Origin: UMGS172 sp964424555
GTDB lineage: Bacteria; Bacillota; Clostridia; Oscillospirales; Acutalibacteraceae
NCBI GenBank assembly: GCA_964424555.1
Contig: CAYRIX010000001.1
Location: forward strand, 106,765 to 170,764
Direction: 5' to 3'
Length of the DNA stretch: 64,000 nucleotides
In this document: in pieces, positions 33,920 through 43,050 of the stretch
Numbering within the stretch: the stretch's first letter is position 1
How the letters are laid out: each line of letters opens with the position of its first letter
Program-made: the position numbers and the translations under genes
Notes under the pieces: generated by a model
Told to the model about the DNA's origin: nothing
Databases searched by the model: none
What the model saw: the letters and a program-made list of their open reading frames with translations, nothing else

Positions 33920-34998
33920 TACTTATCCTCTCCTTCCGTAATTTCTGCGGCTTTAGCTTCAGTCGCTGTCTCGGCCGCTTCCGCCGAGGCGTCAGCCGCT
34001 TCCTCTGACTCCGTTACGCCATCAGTCGTTGGCGATTTACCGCCGAATATCTTTTTCTGCTCCTCATCCGACATCTCGGTCAGTCTGAGGAATATCTGCT
34101 CAAGTGACAGCTCATTAGACTGCATGAGCATGATAGGCCAATTACGTTCGGCAAGGCGATTGAATATGGTCCGTCTTACGTCCGTAAGACCGTCAGGCTC
34201 AATGATAAAGTCGTTAGAGTTCTTCTCCTGCATGCCTGTACAGGTGACATTCTTTACACCCTGAATACCCACCAACAGCTTCAGAACCTCGGTTCTCGGA
34301 CCGCCTATACGAACGGTAAGGGTATGGTCATCCGACAAGACCTTAGACAGATTTCCAGGGGTATCGTCTGCTATGATCCTGCCGTGATTAATAACTATAA
34401 CACGCTCACATACCGCCTGAATCTCGGACAGAATGTGCGAGCTGAGGATTACGGTATGGTTTTTACCGAGCTCGGTAATTAGTGTGCGTATCTCAATTAT
34501 CTGCTTGGGGTCAAGACCGACGGTAGGCTCGTCCAAAATCAGAACATCAGGATTTCCCACCAAAGCCTGAGCAATACCGACACGCTGGCGGTATCCCTTT
34601 GAAAGATTCTTAATAAGTCTGCCCTTTACGTGGTCGATCTTAACAAGTCGGCATATCTCGTCAATATGCGGTGCTTTAGGGAATTTAACCTTTTTAAGAT
34701 CGTAAATAAAATAGAGATACTCCTGTACCGTCATATCAAGATACAACGGCGGCTGCTCGGGCAGATAGCCGATACGCATCTTAGCCTCGTTCGGATTCTC
34801 AAGTATGTCGTATCCGTCAATTGATACGCTGCCCGAGGTTGCCGAAAGATAGCCCGTAACAATATTCATTGTGGTACTTTTACCTGCACCGTTGGGGCCC
34901 AAGAAACCTAAAATTTCGCCGTCATTAACGGTAAAGCTGACATCGTTGACCGCAACATGCGAACCGTATTTCTTGGATAGGTTCGTGACCTGAATCAT
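33919..34998 (-). CDS. ABC transporter ATP-binding protein (GldA-like)
   Basis: The 359-residue ATPase has Walker A GPNGAGKST (residues 34-42), signature LSKGYRQRVGIAQAL, Walker B VLILDEP and the switch His in ILSSHIL. A second region of about 100 residues follows the nucleotide-binding domain, then an unusual Ala/Glu/Thr-rich acidic tail of about 50 residues. It is first in the four-gene minus-strand operon. GGAGG precedes the ATG. The upstream region contains a GGTTTACC/GGTAAACC-like inverted repeat, but no convincing promoter pair. Confidence 0.95.
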   Translation of the reverse strand: MIQVTNLSKKYGSHVAVNDVSFTVNDGEILGFLGPNGAGKSTTMNIVTGYLSATSGSVSIDGYDILENPNEAKMRIGYLPEQPPLYLDMTVQEYLYFIYDLKKVKFPKAPHIDEICRLVKIDHVKGRLIKNLSKGYRQRVGIAQALVGNPDVLILDEPTVGLDPKQIIEIRTLITELGKNHTVILSSHILSEIQAVCERVIVINHGRIIADDTPGNLSKVLSDDHTLTVRIGGPRTEVLKLLVGIQGVKNVTCTGMQEKNSNDFIIEPDGLTDVRRTIFNRLAERNWPIMLMQSNELSLEQIFLRLTEMSDEEQKKIFGGKSPTTDGVTESEEAADASAEAAETATEAKAAEITEGEDK

Positions 34999-35189
34999 AA
35001 GTGATTCCTCCAGACAAATTTATTTCATTCTTACATATTGTATCAAAGGTTTACCACGCATTTGTAAACGTACGGTAAACAATCGATAAAACTATAATAA
35101 CTTAGTATTCATTGTAGCATAAACTTCACAAATAATAAAGTGTTTTTTAATAAACCACCGCAAATTTTATGTGATATACATTAATTCTG

Positions 35190-35218
35190 TTGACAAATCG
35201 GGTTTAAAACTATATTAT
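35190..35218 (+). promoter_or_regulatory. Promoter of the CBS-domain protein gene
   Basis: TTGACA (35190-35195), 17 bases, TATTAT (35213-35218), about 50 bases upstream of the ATG. Confidence 0.72.
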
Positions 35219-35269
35219 ATATTTGGAATTTTATGTTCCAAATAAAATTTGAATTGGAGTTTTTTAACA

Positions 35270-36649
35270 ATGGACGACCCCGAACCTGATCCTAATACCA
35301 TCATTTTTATTCTTGTGTACGCAGTATCAACCCTTGTGTGCATGCTGGTGACCATGGGCACCTCTGCCTTGAGAGATGTCAGCGAAAAGAAGATACACGA
35401 TTTGGCAGAGGACGGAGATAAGACTGCATTAAAGCTTTCCAAGCTTATTGACCGTCGTCCCAAGCCTGCTGATACTTTAGGGATCTACACCTCTCTGTGC
35501 TCAATGTGTGCCGCAGGCTCCGCACTCCTGTGCTTTTTGCCTAAATACGCGGAACGTGGGCTTTTAGTGTCGAGCTATGAAAATCTTACAAAATGGCTTT
35601 TGGCCGTGGCATTGCCCGCATTTGTCACACTGCTTGCCGCAGCCGTGGTTTTTGCTGTGATCGGCATACTTGTCCCCCGACGCATCGGCAAACAGAATGC
35701 CGACTCTACCGCCTTTAAAATGGCGGGAATGCTAAGCTTTTTTAAGGTGATCATCCTACCCGTCAGCTTCATTGCCTCGGGCATTGCGAGAATTTTAGTC
35801 AAAATATTCGGCGGAGATCCCCATATCGACGAGGCTCCCGTTACCGAGGACGAGATACTCTCCATGGTCGACGAGGGCGAGGAAACCGGTGTGCTTGAAG
35901 AGATCGAGAAGGAAATGATAAACAACATTTTCGAATTCGGTGATCTTACCGCAGGCGAAGTTATGACCCACCGTACATATCTGACGGCTGTTGAGGTCAA
36001 TGATCCGCTGAAAGAGGTTATTGACAAGGCCATCGATGCAGGCTGCTCAAGAATTCCCGTTTACGAGGATGAGTTGGACAACATAAAGGGTATTCTTTAT
36101 GTTAAGGATCTTTTGAAATATATCGGCACCGCCATTCCCGAGGAGCTCAAGCCCAGCGACCTTATGCGTGAAGCCATGTTTATTCCCGAATCCAAAAAGT
36201 GCCGTGACCTGTTTAACGAAATGACCGAGAAGCATCTGCAGATGGTCATTGTTGCTGACGAGTACGGTGGAGTTGCAGGAATAGTCACGGTAGAAGACCT
36301 GCTCGAATCCATCGTCGGTAACATTCAGGATGAATTTGACGATGAGGAAGAAGAGTTCGAGCAGATCAGCGAGGATGTTTTCAATATTGACGGAGCCTCT
36401 GCTATCGATGAGGTAGCCGAGCTGCTTGATATCGAATTCCCCGAGGGTGAATATGACACGGTTGCAGGTTATATTATGTCGGTATTGGGACGTATCCCCG
36501 ATGCTGACGAGCATCCGACCATCGACTATGAAGGCTTCTCATTCACTGTCGAGGAGATGGATGAGCGCAGAATTGTCCGTATAAAGGCCGAGCGTCTGAC
36601 CGAGCCAGACGAGAAGGTTCAAGTCACCTCAGAGGAAAAGGACGACTGA
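35270..36649 (+). CDS. Hemolysin-family CNNM/CBS-domain membrane protein (CorC/HlyC type)
   Basis: The 459-residue protein has a DUF21/CNNM-like membrane domain with about four hydrophobic segments in residues 1-190. A tandem CBS pair follows (from VMTHRTYLTAVEVNDPLKEV through VADEYGGVAGIVTVEDLLESIVG), then a C-terminal CorC/HlyC domain (DGASAIDEVAELL, TVAGYIMSVLGRIP). Family members are linked to magnesium or other cation efflux; the name hemolysin is historical. The ATG at 35270 follows TTGGAG. A strong terminator follows the gene. Confidence 0.92.
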   Translation: MDDPEPDPNTIIFILVYAVSTLVCMLVTMGTSALRDVSEKKIHDLAEDGDKTALKLSKLIDRRPKPADTLGIYTSLCSMCAAGSALLCFLPKYAERGLLVSSYENLTKWLLAVALPAFVTLLAAAVVFAVIGILVPRRIGKQNADSTAFKMAGMLSFFKVIILPVSFIASGIARILVKIFGGDPHIDEAPVTEDEILSMVDEGEETGVLEEIEKEMINNIFEFGDLTAGEVMTHRTYLTAVEVNDPLKEVIDKAIDAGCSRIPVYEDELDNIKGILYVKDLLKYIGTAIPEELKPSDLMREAMFIPESKKCRDLFNEMTEKHLQMVIVADEYGGVAGIVTVEDLLESIVGNIQDEFDDEEEEFEQISEDVFNIDGASAIDEVAELLDIEFPEGEYDTVAGYIMSVLGRIPDADEHPTIDYEGFSFTVEEMDERRIVRIKAERLTEPDEKVQVTSEEKDD

Positions 36650-36658
36650 CGACCCGCA

Positions 36659-36690
36659 TCATGCGGCGGTACTGCCGCCGCATGATTTTT
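36659..36690 (+). terminator. Intrinsic terminator after the CBS-domain gene
   Basis: TCATGCGGCGG pairs with CCGCCGCATGA, then TTTTTACTTTTT. Confidence 0.88.
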
Positions 36691-36714
36691 ACTTTTTATG
36701 AAAGGATTATTTGA

Positions 36715-38922
36715 ATGATCGTATTTAATAAGGAATTTAATACCTTTTCCCTTAATACTAATAACACCACCTATCAGATCAAGGTATCTGATTTGGGTCA
36801 CCTTTTGCATCTGTACTACGGTGAGCGTGTGGCCGACAGCGACCTTAGCTATCTTATTCCCAATGTCATCCGAAGTCATGAATCAAATCCCGACGAGGCA
36901 GGAGAAAACCGTGTGTATTCTCTTTGTGCATATCCGCAGGAGTTTTCCTCCAACGATGCGGGCGACTACCGTTTAAGCTCCGTAGAGGTTGTCAATCCCG
37001 ACGGCAGCTATGCCTTTGTAGGCAAATACCGTTCGCATAAAATATACAAAGGCAAATACCGTCTTAACACCCTGCCCACCTTGTTCGCCAACCGGAACGA
37101 GGATGTTGAAACACTTGAAATTGAACTGGCTGACGAGGTTACAGGGGTTTCGGTCACACTGTACTACGGTGTGTTCGCCGAAAAGGATGTTATAACCCGT
37201 GCCGTAAAGCTGACTAACGGCCAAAAAGGCGAGCTCAGATTACAAAGAATAATGTCGGCAAGCGTTGATTTTATGACCGATGATTATGATATTCTGCATT
37301 TTTACGGCCATCATTATTTTGAACGAAGACCCGAGCGTCATCCTTTGCGCCACGGAGTTTTTGAGATCGGCTCGACCCGTGGCTCTTCGGGACACTTTCA
37401 CAACCCGTTTGCCGTACTGTGCGACCCCAAGGCTAACGAATCCCACGGCGATGCTTACGGATTTCTTCTGATGTACAGCGGAAACTTTGAACTGTCAGCA
37501 GAGGTGGACGGTTATTCCCAGACCCGTGTTGCTTTGGGTATCAACCATAAGCAATTTGAATTCAGGCTCAGCTCGGGTGAATCGTTTGAAGCTCCCGAAG
37601 CGGTGCTGACCTATTCTAAAAACGGTTTTTCAACCGTTTCGCATAACTATCATAATATTTTCCGCAACAACGCCTGCGATTCAAAGTTTGTCAACTCCGA
37701 GCGACCCGTAATACTCAATAGCTGGGAGCCGTTTAGATTTACGTTTGATGAGGAAAAGCTTTTAAAAACTGCCGAGCTTGGCAAAAAATTAGGTGCCGAC
37801 CTGTTTGTTTTGGATGACGGTTGGTTCGGTCAGGGCGAATTTGCCCGTGACAATGAAAAGGCAGGCTTGGGCGATTGGACCGAAGACCCCAAAAAACTAC
37901 CCGGAGGACTCAAAGGTCTTGCAGACAAGCTGCATGCAATGGACTTAAAATTCGGCCTGTGGTTTGAACCCGAGATGGTCAATGAAAACTCCAATCTTTT
38001 CAAAGCACATCCCGATTGGTGCTTAAAAGTGCCCAACCGTGCACCGTCAAGAAGCCGTCATCAGCTCTGCCTTGACCTGTCACGACCCGATGTGTGTGAC
38101 TACCTTATTTCAACGGTAAACAACATCCTTGACACAGGTTGCATTGACTACGTTAAGTGGGACTACAACCGATATGTCTGTGATGTTTACAGCAGTTACT
38201 ATCCACAAGACCGACAGGGCGAAATTTACCACCGCTATATTTTGGGACTTTACCGCATACTTGACGGAATTGTCAAGACCCACCCCGACATTTTGTTTGA
38301 GGGCTGCAGCGGCGGCGGCGGACGGTTTGACGGTGCAATGCTGTGCTATCATCCTCAAATCTGGTGCAGTGACAACACCGATGCCGAGTCACGACTTACG
38401 GTACAATACGGTACCTCGTTTGCCTATCCCGTCAGCACAATGGGCGCACACGTTTCGGCCTGTCCAAATAAAAAGACCAAGCGTGTTTTCCCTTGGGAAA
38501 CAAGAGCGGCCGTTGCCATGCACGGCACCTTCGGTTATGAGCTTGACCCCGCAAAAATGACCGAACAGGAGCTGAAAATCTGTGCTGAGCAGACAAAGCT
38601 TTACCGCAAAAACCAGCAGCTCATTTTTGAGGGCGACTATTATCGCCTGTCCTCGCCCGATGATAATAATATCTTCACCGCATGGCAGTTTGTATCAAAG
38701 GACAGAGCTCACAGCCTTGTTTTTGTTGTAACCGAGGATATCTCTATACTTGACAAAAACTACTACGTGCATATAAAGGGTCTCCTGCCTGACAGTATGT
38801 ACAAGGTCGAAGGCATAGACCTCACCTTAAGCGGTAGAGCATTGGAAAAGATCGGCCTTCTTCTTCCCCATACCATACCACCATACAGCTCATTCATTTT
38901 TGAACTGAATGTTGTTAAATAA
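36715..38922 (+). CDS. Alpha-galactosidase, GH36
   Basis: The enzyme removes terminal alpha-galactose from raffinose-type sugars or galactomannan. The 735-residue protein has the GH36 layout: N-terminal beta-supersandwich, TIM barrel from about residue 330 and a C-terminal beta domain. The nucleophile is D483 in KWDYNR and the acid/base is D553 in WCSDNTDA. There is no signal peptide, so it acts in the cytoplasm on imported oligosaccharides. AAAGGA precedes the ATG. No transporter gene adjoins it; an SGNH esterase follows 88 bases later. Confidence 0.97.
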   Translation: MIVFNKEFNTFSLNTNNTTYQIKVSDLGHLLHLYYGERVADSDLSYLIPNVIRSHESNPDEAGENRVYSLCAYPQEFSSNDAGDYRLSSVEVVNPDGSYAFVGKYRSHKIYKGKYRLNTLPTLFANRNEDVETLEIELADEVTGVSVTLYYGVFAEKDVITRAVKLTNGQKGELRLQRIMSASVDFMTDDYDILHFYGHHYFERRPERHPLRHGVFEIGSTRGSSGHFHNPFAVLCDPKANESHGDAYGFLLMYSGNFELSAEVDGYSQTRVALGINHKQFEFRLSSGESFEAPEAVLTYSKNGFSTVSHNYHNIFRNNACDSKFVNSERPVILNSWEPFRFTFDEEKLLKTAELGKKLGADLFVLDDGWFGQGEFARDNEKAGLGDWTEDPKKLPGGLKGLADKLHAMDLKFGLWFEPEMVNENSNLFKAHPDWCLKVPNRAPSRSRHQLCLDLSRPDVCDYLISTVNNILDTGCIDYVKWDYNRYVCDVYSSYYPQDRQGEIYHRYILGLYRILDGIVKTHPDILFEGCSGGGGRFDGAMLCYHPQIWCSDNTDAESRLTVQYGTSFAYPVSTMGAHVSACPNKKTKRVFPWETRAAVAMHGTFGYELDPAKMTEQELKICAEQTKLYRKNQQLIFEGDYYRLSSPDDNNIFTAWQFVSKDRAHSLVFVVTEDISILDKNYYVHIKGLLPDSMYKVEGIDLTLSGRALEKIGLLLPHTIPPYSSFIFELNVVK

Positions 38923-39010
38923 TCGCAAAGGGAATATGATTTCTGACACTTTAAGACCTTTTACTATCGGTGCAATATTTCTGTGTTGACCAAGATTTGG
39001 AGTGTTTTTA

Positions 39011-40030
39011 ATGAAACTGGCTTTCGAAAAAATAAAAGAAATTGCAAAGGGCGCCGTGCGATTTGAGGAGCACGAAGATTATGTAAACCTTTTTCGCTTC
39101 ACAGAGGAACAGCAACGGTTTTACGAGGGCTACGACCTCGGCTTTTTTAAGAAAACCTTTGCCACGGCAGGCATACGCCTTTCATTTATAACCGATAGCA
39201 GTTATTTAAATCTTAAAGGAGCCATCTCGACCGTTTTCGCCTCAACAAGAAGATACTATTCGTTTGACATCACAGTCAACGGTGAGTATATCGGCTCGGT
39301 CGACAACTACGGCGATACGGTGTTCGAAGGCAATTACGCAAAAATCGAGCTTCCTTTGGACGATTTTGATAAAACATTTGATTTAGGTGCAGGACAAAAG
39401 ACGGTCGAGGTATACTTTCCCTACACCGTCAAGGTCGACCTAAAAGAGGTCTGTGTTTCGGACCGTGCAATGGTCGAACCCACATCCAAACAGGACAAAA
39501 TGCTGATGTTTGGCGACTCGATAACCCAAGGCTATGACTCGCTTCGCAACATACATCACTACACCGCACAGCTCGGCAATGCGTTGAATTTAGAAATAGT
39601 CAACAAAGGTATCGGCGGTGAGGTCTTCAAGCCCGAATTGGCACGTTGCCGTGAAGAATATGACCCTAAAATCGTCACGGTGGCCTACGGTACAAATGAT
39701 TGGTCTAAGAGCAGCCCTGAGGTATTTGAACGTGACTGCCGTGAGTTTTACAAAACGGTAAGTGTACTTTACCCGAACGCTAAAATTTTTGGTATCACAC
39801 CGCCGTGGGGCGAGAATTTTTACAGCACCTTGAAACCGATGACATTTGCAGAAATTGCCGAAAAAATTGAGTCCTTGACAAGCGACCTCAAGAATGTCAC
39901 CGTCATCCGTGGTGATGACCTCATCCCACACGACCTAAAATACTTCGGCGACCTGCACGTCCACCCCTCAAACGAGGGATTTGACTGCTATTTCAAAAAT
40001 CTATACACCGAGATAAAGAAGCATATATAA
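39011..40030 (+). CDS. SGNH/GDSL family hydrolase, two-domain carbohydrate esterase-like
   Basis: The 339-residue protein has an N-terminal beta-rich domain of about 155 residues and a C-terminal SGNH esterase. The esterase motifs are GDSITQG with nucleophile S170, GIGGEVF, GTNDWS and DLHVHPS (D314, H316 or H318). The arrangement resembles CE2/CE3-like esterases that remove acetyl groups from sugars. No signal peptide is seen, suggesting cytoplasmic action, perhaps on acetylated oligosaccharides. The ATG at 39011 follows TTGGAGTG. A 15-base tandem duplication spans its stop codon. Confidence 0.87.
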   Translation: MKLAFEKIKEIAKGAVRFEEHEDYVNLFRFTEEQQRFYEGYDLGFFKKTFATAGIRLSFITDSSYLNLKGAISTVFASTRRYYSFDITVNGEYIGSVDNYGDTVFEGNYAKIELPLDDFDKTFDLGAGQKTVEVYFPYTVKVDLKEVCVSDRAMVEPTSKQDKMLMFGDSITQGYDSLRNIHHYTAQLGNALNLEIVNKGIGGEVFKPELARCREEYDPKIVTVAYGTNDWSKSSPEVFERDCREFYKTVSVLYPNAKIFGITPPWGENFYSTLKPMTFAEIAEKIESLTSDLKNVTVIRGDDLIPHDLKYFGDLHVHPSNEGFDCYFKNLYTEIKKHI

Positions 40031-40046
40031 AAGAAGCATATATAAA
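40017..40046. repeat. 15-base tandem duplication across a stop codon
   Basis: AGAAGCATATATAAA occurs twice in direct succession at the end of the SGNH gene. The first copy contains the final His-Ile codons and the stop. Confidence 0.8.
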
Positions 40047-40050
40047 CGCA

Positions 40051-40077
40051 AACCGCCGTGGAAAATCCACGGCGGTT
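40051..40077. terminator. Bidirectional terminator between the SGNH and argF genes
   Basis: AACCGCCGTGG pairs with CCACGGCGGTT, T-rich on the plus strand; on the minus strand it is followed by TGCGTTTATA. Confidence 0.8.
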
Positions 40078-40095
40078 AGTTTTTGTTTTTAAATA

Positions 40096-41007
40096 TTACT
40101 TCTTATCTCCCATTGTAAGAACAAGGACAGCTTTTTGGGCGTGCAGACGGTTTTCGGCCTCGTCGAAAATCTCGTCGGCATGCTTTTCAAAGGTCTCGGC
40201 AGTGATCTCCTCACCACGGTGAGCAGGCAGGCAGTGCATTACCATTGCGTCCTTGTGAGCAAGAGACATGAACTCCTCATTGACCTGATAGGACTTGAAG
40301 ACCTTTTCTCTCTCGGTCTTTTCCTCCTCCTGACCCATCGATGCCCAAACATCGGTATAAACCGCATCGGCATCCTTCACTGCGGCCGCAATATCCTCGG
40401 TGCAGGTGAACTTACCGTTTTCTGCAGCCCATTTACAGATGTCTGCATCGGGCTCATATCCCTTAGGACAAGCAATAGCGACCTCCATACCCGTCTTGAT
40501 ACCGCCGACTATGAGCGAGTTTGCCATATTGTTACCGTCACCGACAAAGGTCAGCTTAAGACCCTTAAGCTCACCCTTGTGCTCACGGATGGTCATAAGG
40601 TCGGCCAATACCTGACAGGGATGGCAATAGTCGGTCAGACCGTTGATTATGGGTATCGAGCCGTATTTTGCTAAGTCCTCAACCTCTTGTTGAGCAAAGG
40701 TACGGATCATGATACCGTCGAGATAACGGCTGAGTACTCGTGCGGTGTCCTCAATAGGCTCGCCACGGCCGATCTGAAGGTCACGTGAGCTCAAGAACAT
40801 AGCCTGACCGCCAAGATGGTACATGCCCGTTTCAAACGAGACACGGGTGCGTGTAGACGACTTCTGGAAAATCATTCCCAAGGTCTTGCCCTTCAAATAA
40901 CGGTGGTCAACACCGTGCTTCTGGTCGTATTTCAACTGATCGGCAAGGTTCAAGACCTCCTCGATCTCAGCCGTAGAAAGATCGCCTAATTTCAAAAGAT
41001 GCTTCAT
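40096..41007 (-). CDS. argF: Ornithine carbamoyltransferase
   Basis: ArgF makes citrulline from ornithine and carbamoyl phosphate. The 303-residue protein has the carbamoyl-phosphate loop SSTRTRVSFE, the DYCHPCQ segment and the ornithine/catalytic loop HCLPAHRG. Its ATG overlaps the argD stop as ATGA. It is the last gene of the minus-strand arginine operon, which makes citrulline from glutamate; argG and argH are not in the window. Confidence 0.97.
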   Translation of the reverse strand: MKHLLKLGDLSTAEIEEVLNLADQLKYDQKHGVDHRYLKGKTLGMIFQKSSTRTRVSFETGMYHLGGQAMFLSSRDLQIGRGEPIEDTARVLSRYLDGIMIRTFAQQEVEDLAKYGSIPIINGLTDYCHPCQVLADLMTIREHKGELKGLKLTFVGDGNNMANSLIVGGIKTGMEVAIACPKGYEPDADICKWAAENGKFTCTEDIAAAVKDADAVYTDVWASMGQEEEKTEREKVFKSYQVNEEFMSLAHKDAMVMHCLPAHRGEEITAETFEKHADEIFDEAENRLHAQKAVLVLTMGDKK

Positions 41008-42167
41008 TCTTTTATTACCTCCCGTAAAATTTCGAGTGCTGTGTCTATCTGTTCAAATGTGATGTTGAGCGGCGGCAGCATTCTAAGTTTTGTTTTGGCA
41101 GTGAGTATCAGGACACCTTTTTTAAGCGCCTTTACCGCAAGCTCCTTAGCCGATTTTTCGGTCTCAATGCCTATCATAAGTCCAAGCCCCGAAACCGACT
41201 TAACACCGTTTATTTCGAGCAGTCTTCCCTTTATATAGTTGGCCTTTTCGGTGACCTCGTTGAGCAGCTTTTCATTAATTCTTTCAACTATCGAAATTGC
41301 ACCCGCACAAATCGCAGGGTTGCCGCCAAAGGTCGAGCCGTGATCACTTGCGCCCAAAGTGAATTCCACTTTTTCACCCAAAAGACAAGCGCCTATCGGC
41401 AGACCGCCGCCAAGACCCTTGGCCGTTGTGATAATATCGGGTTTCAGGTCGAAATGCTCACATGCAAAATATTTACCCGTTCTGCCGTTACCTGTCTGAA
41501 CCTCGTCAGTAATAATGAGGAAGCCATACTTTTCAGCGGACGACTTGATGCAATCGACAAATTTCTGTTCAAGAGCATTGACACCGCCCTCGCCCTGAAC
41601 AAGCTCAATCATAACGGCGGCGGTATCGTCACCAACCGCATTAGTAAGTGCATCACAATCGTTAGCGGGAACAAACTCGAAGCCCTCGGTAAAGGGGCCG
41701 AAGTCCTTATGAAAAACATCCTGACCCGTGGCCGACAGTGTGGTAACAGTTCTGCCGTGGAACGAGTTCACCAAGGTGATTATCTTGCCTTGCTTGCCGC
41801 CGTGATTGTCGGAATAATACTTTCTTGCAGTCTTTATCGCACACTCGTTAGCCTCGGCGCCCGAGTTGCCGAAAAAGACCTTTTTCATACCCGACTTTTC
41901 ACAAAGCAGCCCAGCCAATTTTGCACACGGCTCGGTGTAATAAAGATTTGATGTGTGTTGGATCAATCCCAACTGTGCAATGACGGCATTTTTCCATTCC
42001 TCATCGGCCGCACCGAAGGTGTTGACCGCAATACCGCTGCCAAGATCAATATACTCCTTGCCGTTTATGTCGTAAAGATATGCGCCTTTACCTGATACCA
42101 GCTCTACATCAAATCTGCCGTAGGTGTTGGCAACATACTGTTTATCCTTTTCTTTAAAGCTTTCCAT
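41004..42167 (-). CDS. argD: Acetylornithine aminotransferase
   Basis: ArgD is a PLP-dependent class III aminotransferase converting N-acetylglutamate semialdehyde to N-acetylornithine. The 387-residue protein has NSGAEANECAIKTAR, SFHGRT, the DEVQTGNGRTG metal/cofactor strand and the Schiff-base lysine in TTAKGLGGGLPIGA. It follows argB by 18 bases and overlaps argF by four. Confidence 0.96.
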   Translation of the reverse strand: MESFKEKDKQYVANTYGRFDVELVSGKGAYLYDINGKEYIDLGSGIAVNTFGAADEEWKNAVIAQLGLIQHTSNLYYTEPCAKLAGLLCEKSGMKKVFFGNSGAEANECAIKTARKYYSDNHGGKQGKIITLVNSFHGRTVTTLSATGQDVFHKDFGPFTEGFEFVPANDCDALTNAVGDDTAAVMIELVQGEGGVNALEQKFVDCIKSSAEKYGFLIITDEVQTGNGRTGKYFACEHFDLKPDIITTAKGLGGGLPIGACLLGEKVEFTLGASDHGSTFGGNPAICAGAISIVERINEKLLNEVTEKANYIKGRLLEINGVKSVSGLGLMIGIETEKSAKELAVKALKKGVLILTAKTKLRMLPPLNITFEQIDTALEILREVIKE

Positions 42168-42185
42168 AATATTATCCTTAAAACG

Positions 42186-43040
42186 TTAGCCTACAAACAT
42201 TGTGCCGATACCTTCATCGGTCAGAGTTTCTATCAAAATTGCGTGAGGAATACGTCCGTCAATGATGAACACCTTCTGAACGCCCTGACGGATGGCCTCG
42301 ATACAGCATTCGACCTTGGGAATCATACCGCCCTGAATAACACCGTTCTTAATGAGCAGGGTAGCCTCGCTGACGTTGATCTTGCGTATCAGCGAATCGG
42401 GGTCGTCCTTGTCACGCATAAGTCCCGAAATATCGGTCATTGAAATAAAGCTCTCGGCCTTAAGCTCACCTGCAATACGTGCGGCGGCAGTATCCGCATT
42501 GATATTGTAAACATTGCCCTCACTGTCGCAACCGACGGTTGAAATTACAGGGATATAGCCCTTTTCGAGCAGGTCTAAAATCGGTGTGGTGTCAACATTG
42601 GTGATCTCACCGACATAGCCGTGAATGTCGTCTAATCTTTCAGCAGTTATCATCTGTCCGTCAAGTCCGCAAAGGCCGATAGCCTTGCCGCCGACGGTAC
42701 CAATGAGATTTACAAGGTCCTTATTGGTCTTGCCTGCAAGCACCATCTGAACAACCTCAACAGTTTCGGCATCGGTAACTCTGAGACCGTCAACGAACAC
42801 GGACTCCTTGCCGATTTTTTTGAGCATTCCCGAAATTTCAGGGCCACCGCCGTGCACCAGCACGACCTTAACACCGATAAGTGACATCAGCACGATGTCG
42901 TGCATGACGGCCGACTTCAGCTCATCATCAATCATGGCATTGCCGCCATATTTTACAACGACGATCTTACCCGAGTATTTTTGAATATAAGGCAGAGCCT
43001 CGGTCAAAACTAAAGCTCTTTGTGCGTTATTTATTTCCAT
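42186..43040 (-). CDS. argB: Acetylglutamate kinase
   Basis: ArgB phosphorylates N-acetylglutamate. The 284-residue amino-acid-kinase-fold protein has VVKYGGNAM near the N-terminus, VLVHGGGPEI, and NINADTAAARIAGELKAE. The N-terminal extension of about 25 residues (ALVLTEALPYIQKYSGK) is typical of arginine-inhibited hexameric enzymes, so feedback control by arginine is likely. AAGGAG precedes the ATG. Confidence 0.97.
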   Translation of the reverse strand: MEINNAQRALVLTEALPYIQKYSGKIVVVKYGGNAMIDDELKSAVMHDIVLMSLIGVKVVLVHGGGPEISGMLKKIGKESVFVDGLRVTDAETVEVVQMVLAGKTNKDLVNLIGTVGGKAIGLCGLDGQMITAERLDDIHGYVGEITNVDTTPILDLLEKGYIPVISTVGCDSEGNVYNINADTAAARIAGELKAESFISMTDISGLMRDKDDPDSLIRKINVSEATLLIKNGVIQGGMIPKVECCIEAIRQGVQKVFIIDGRIPHAILIETLTDEGIGTMFVG

Positions 43041-43050
43041 GTTGTTCTCC

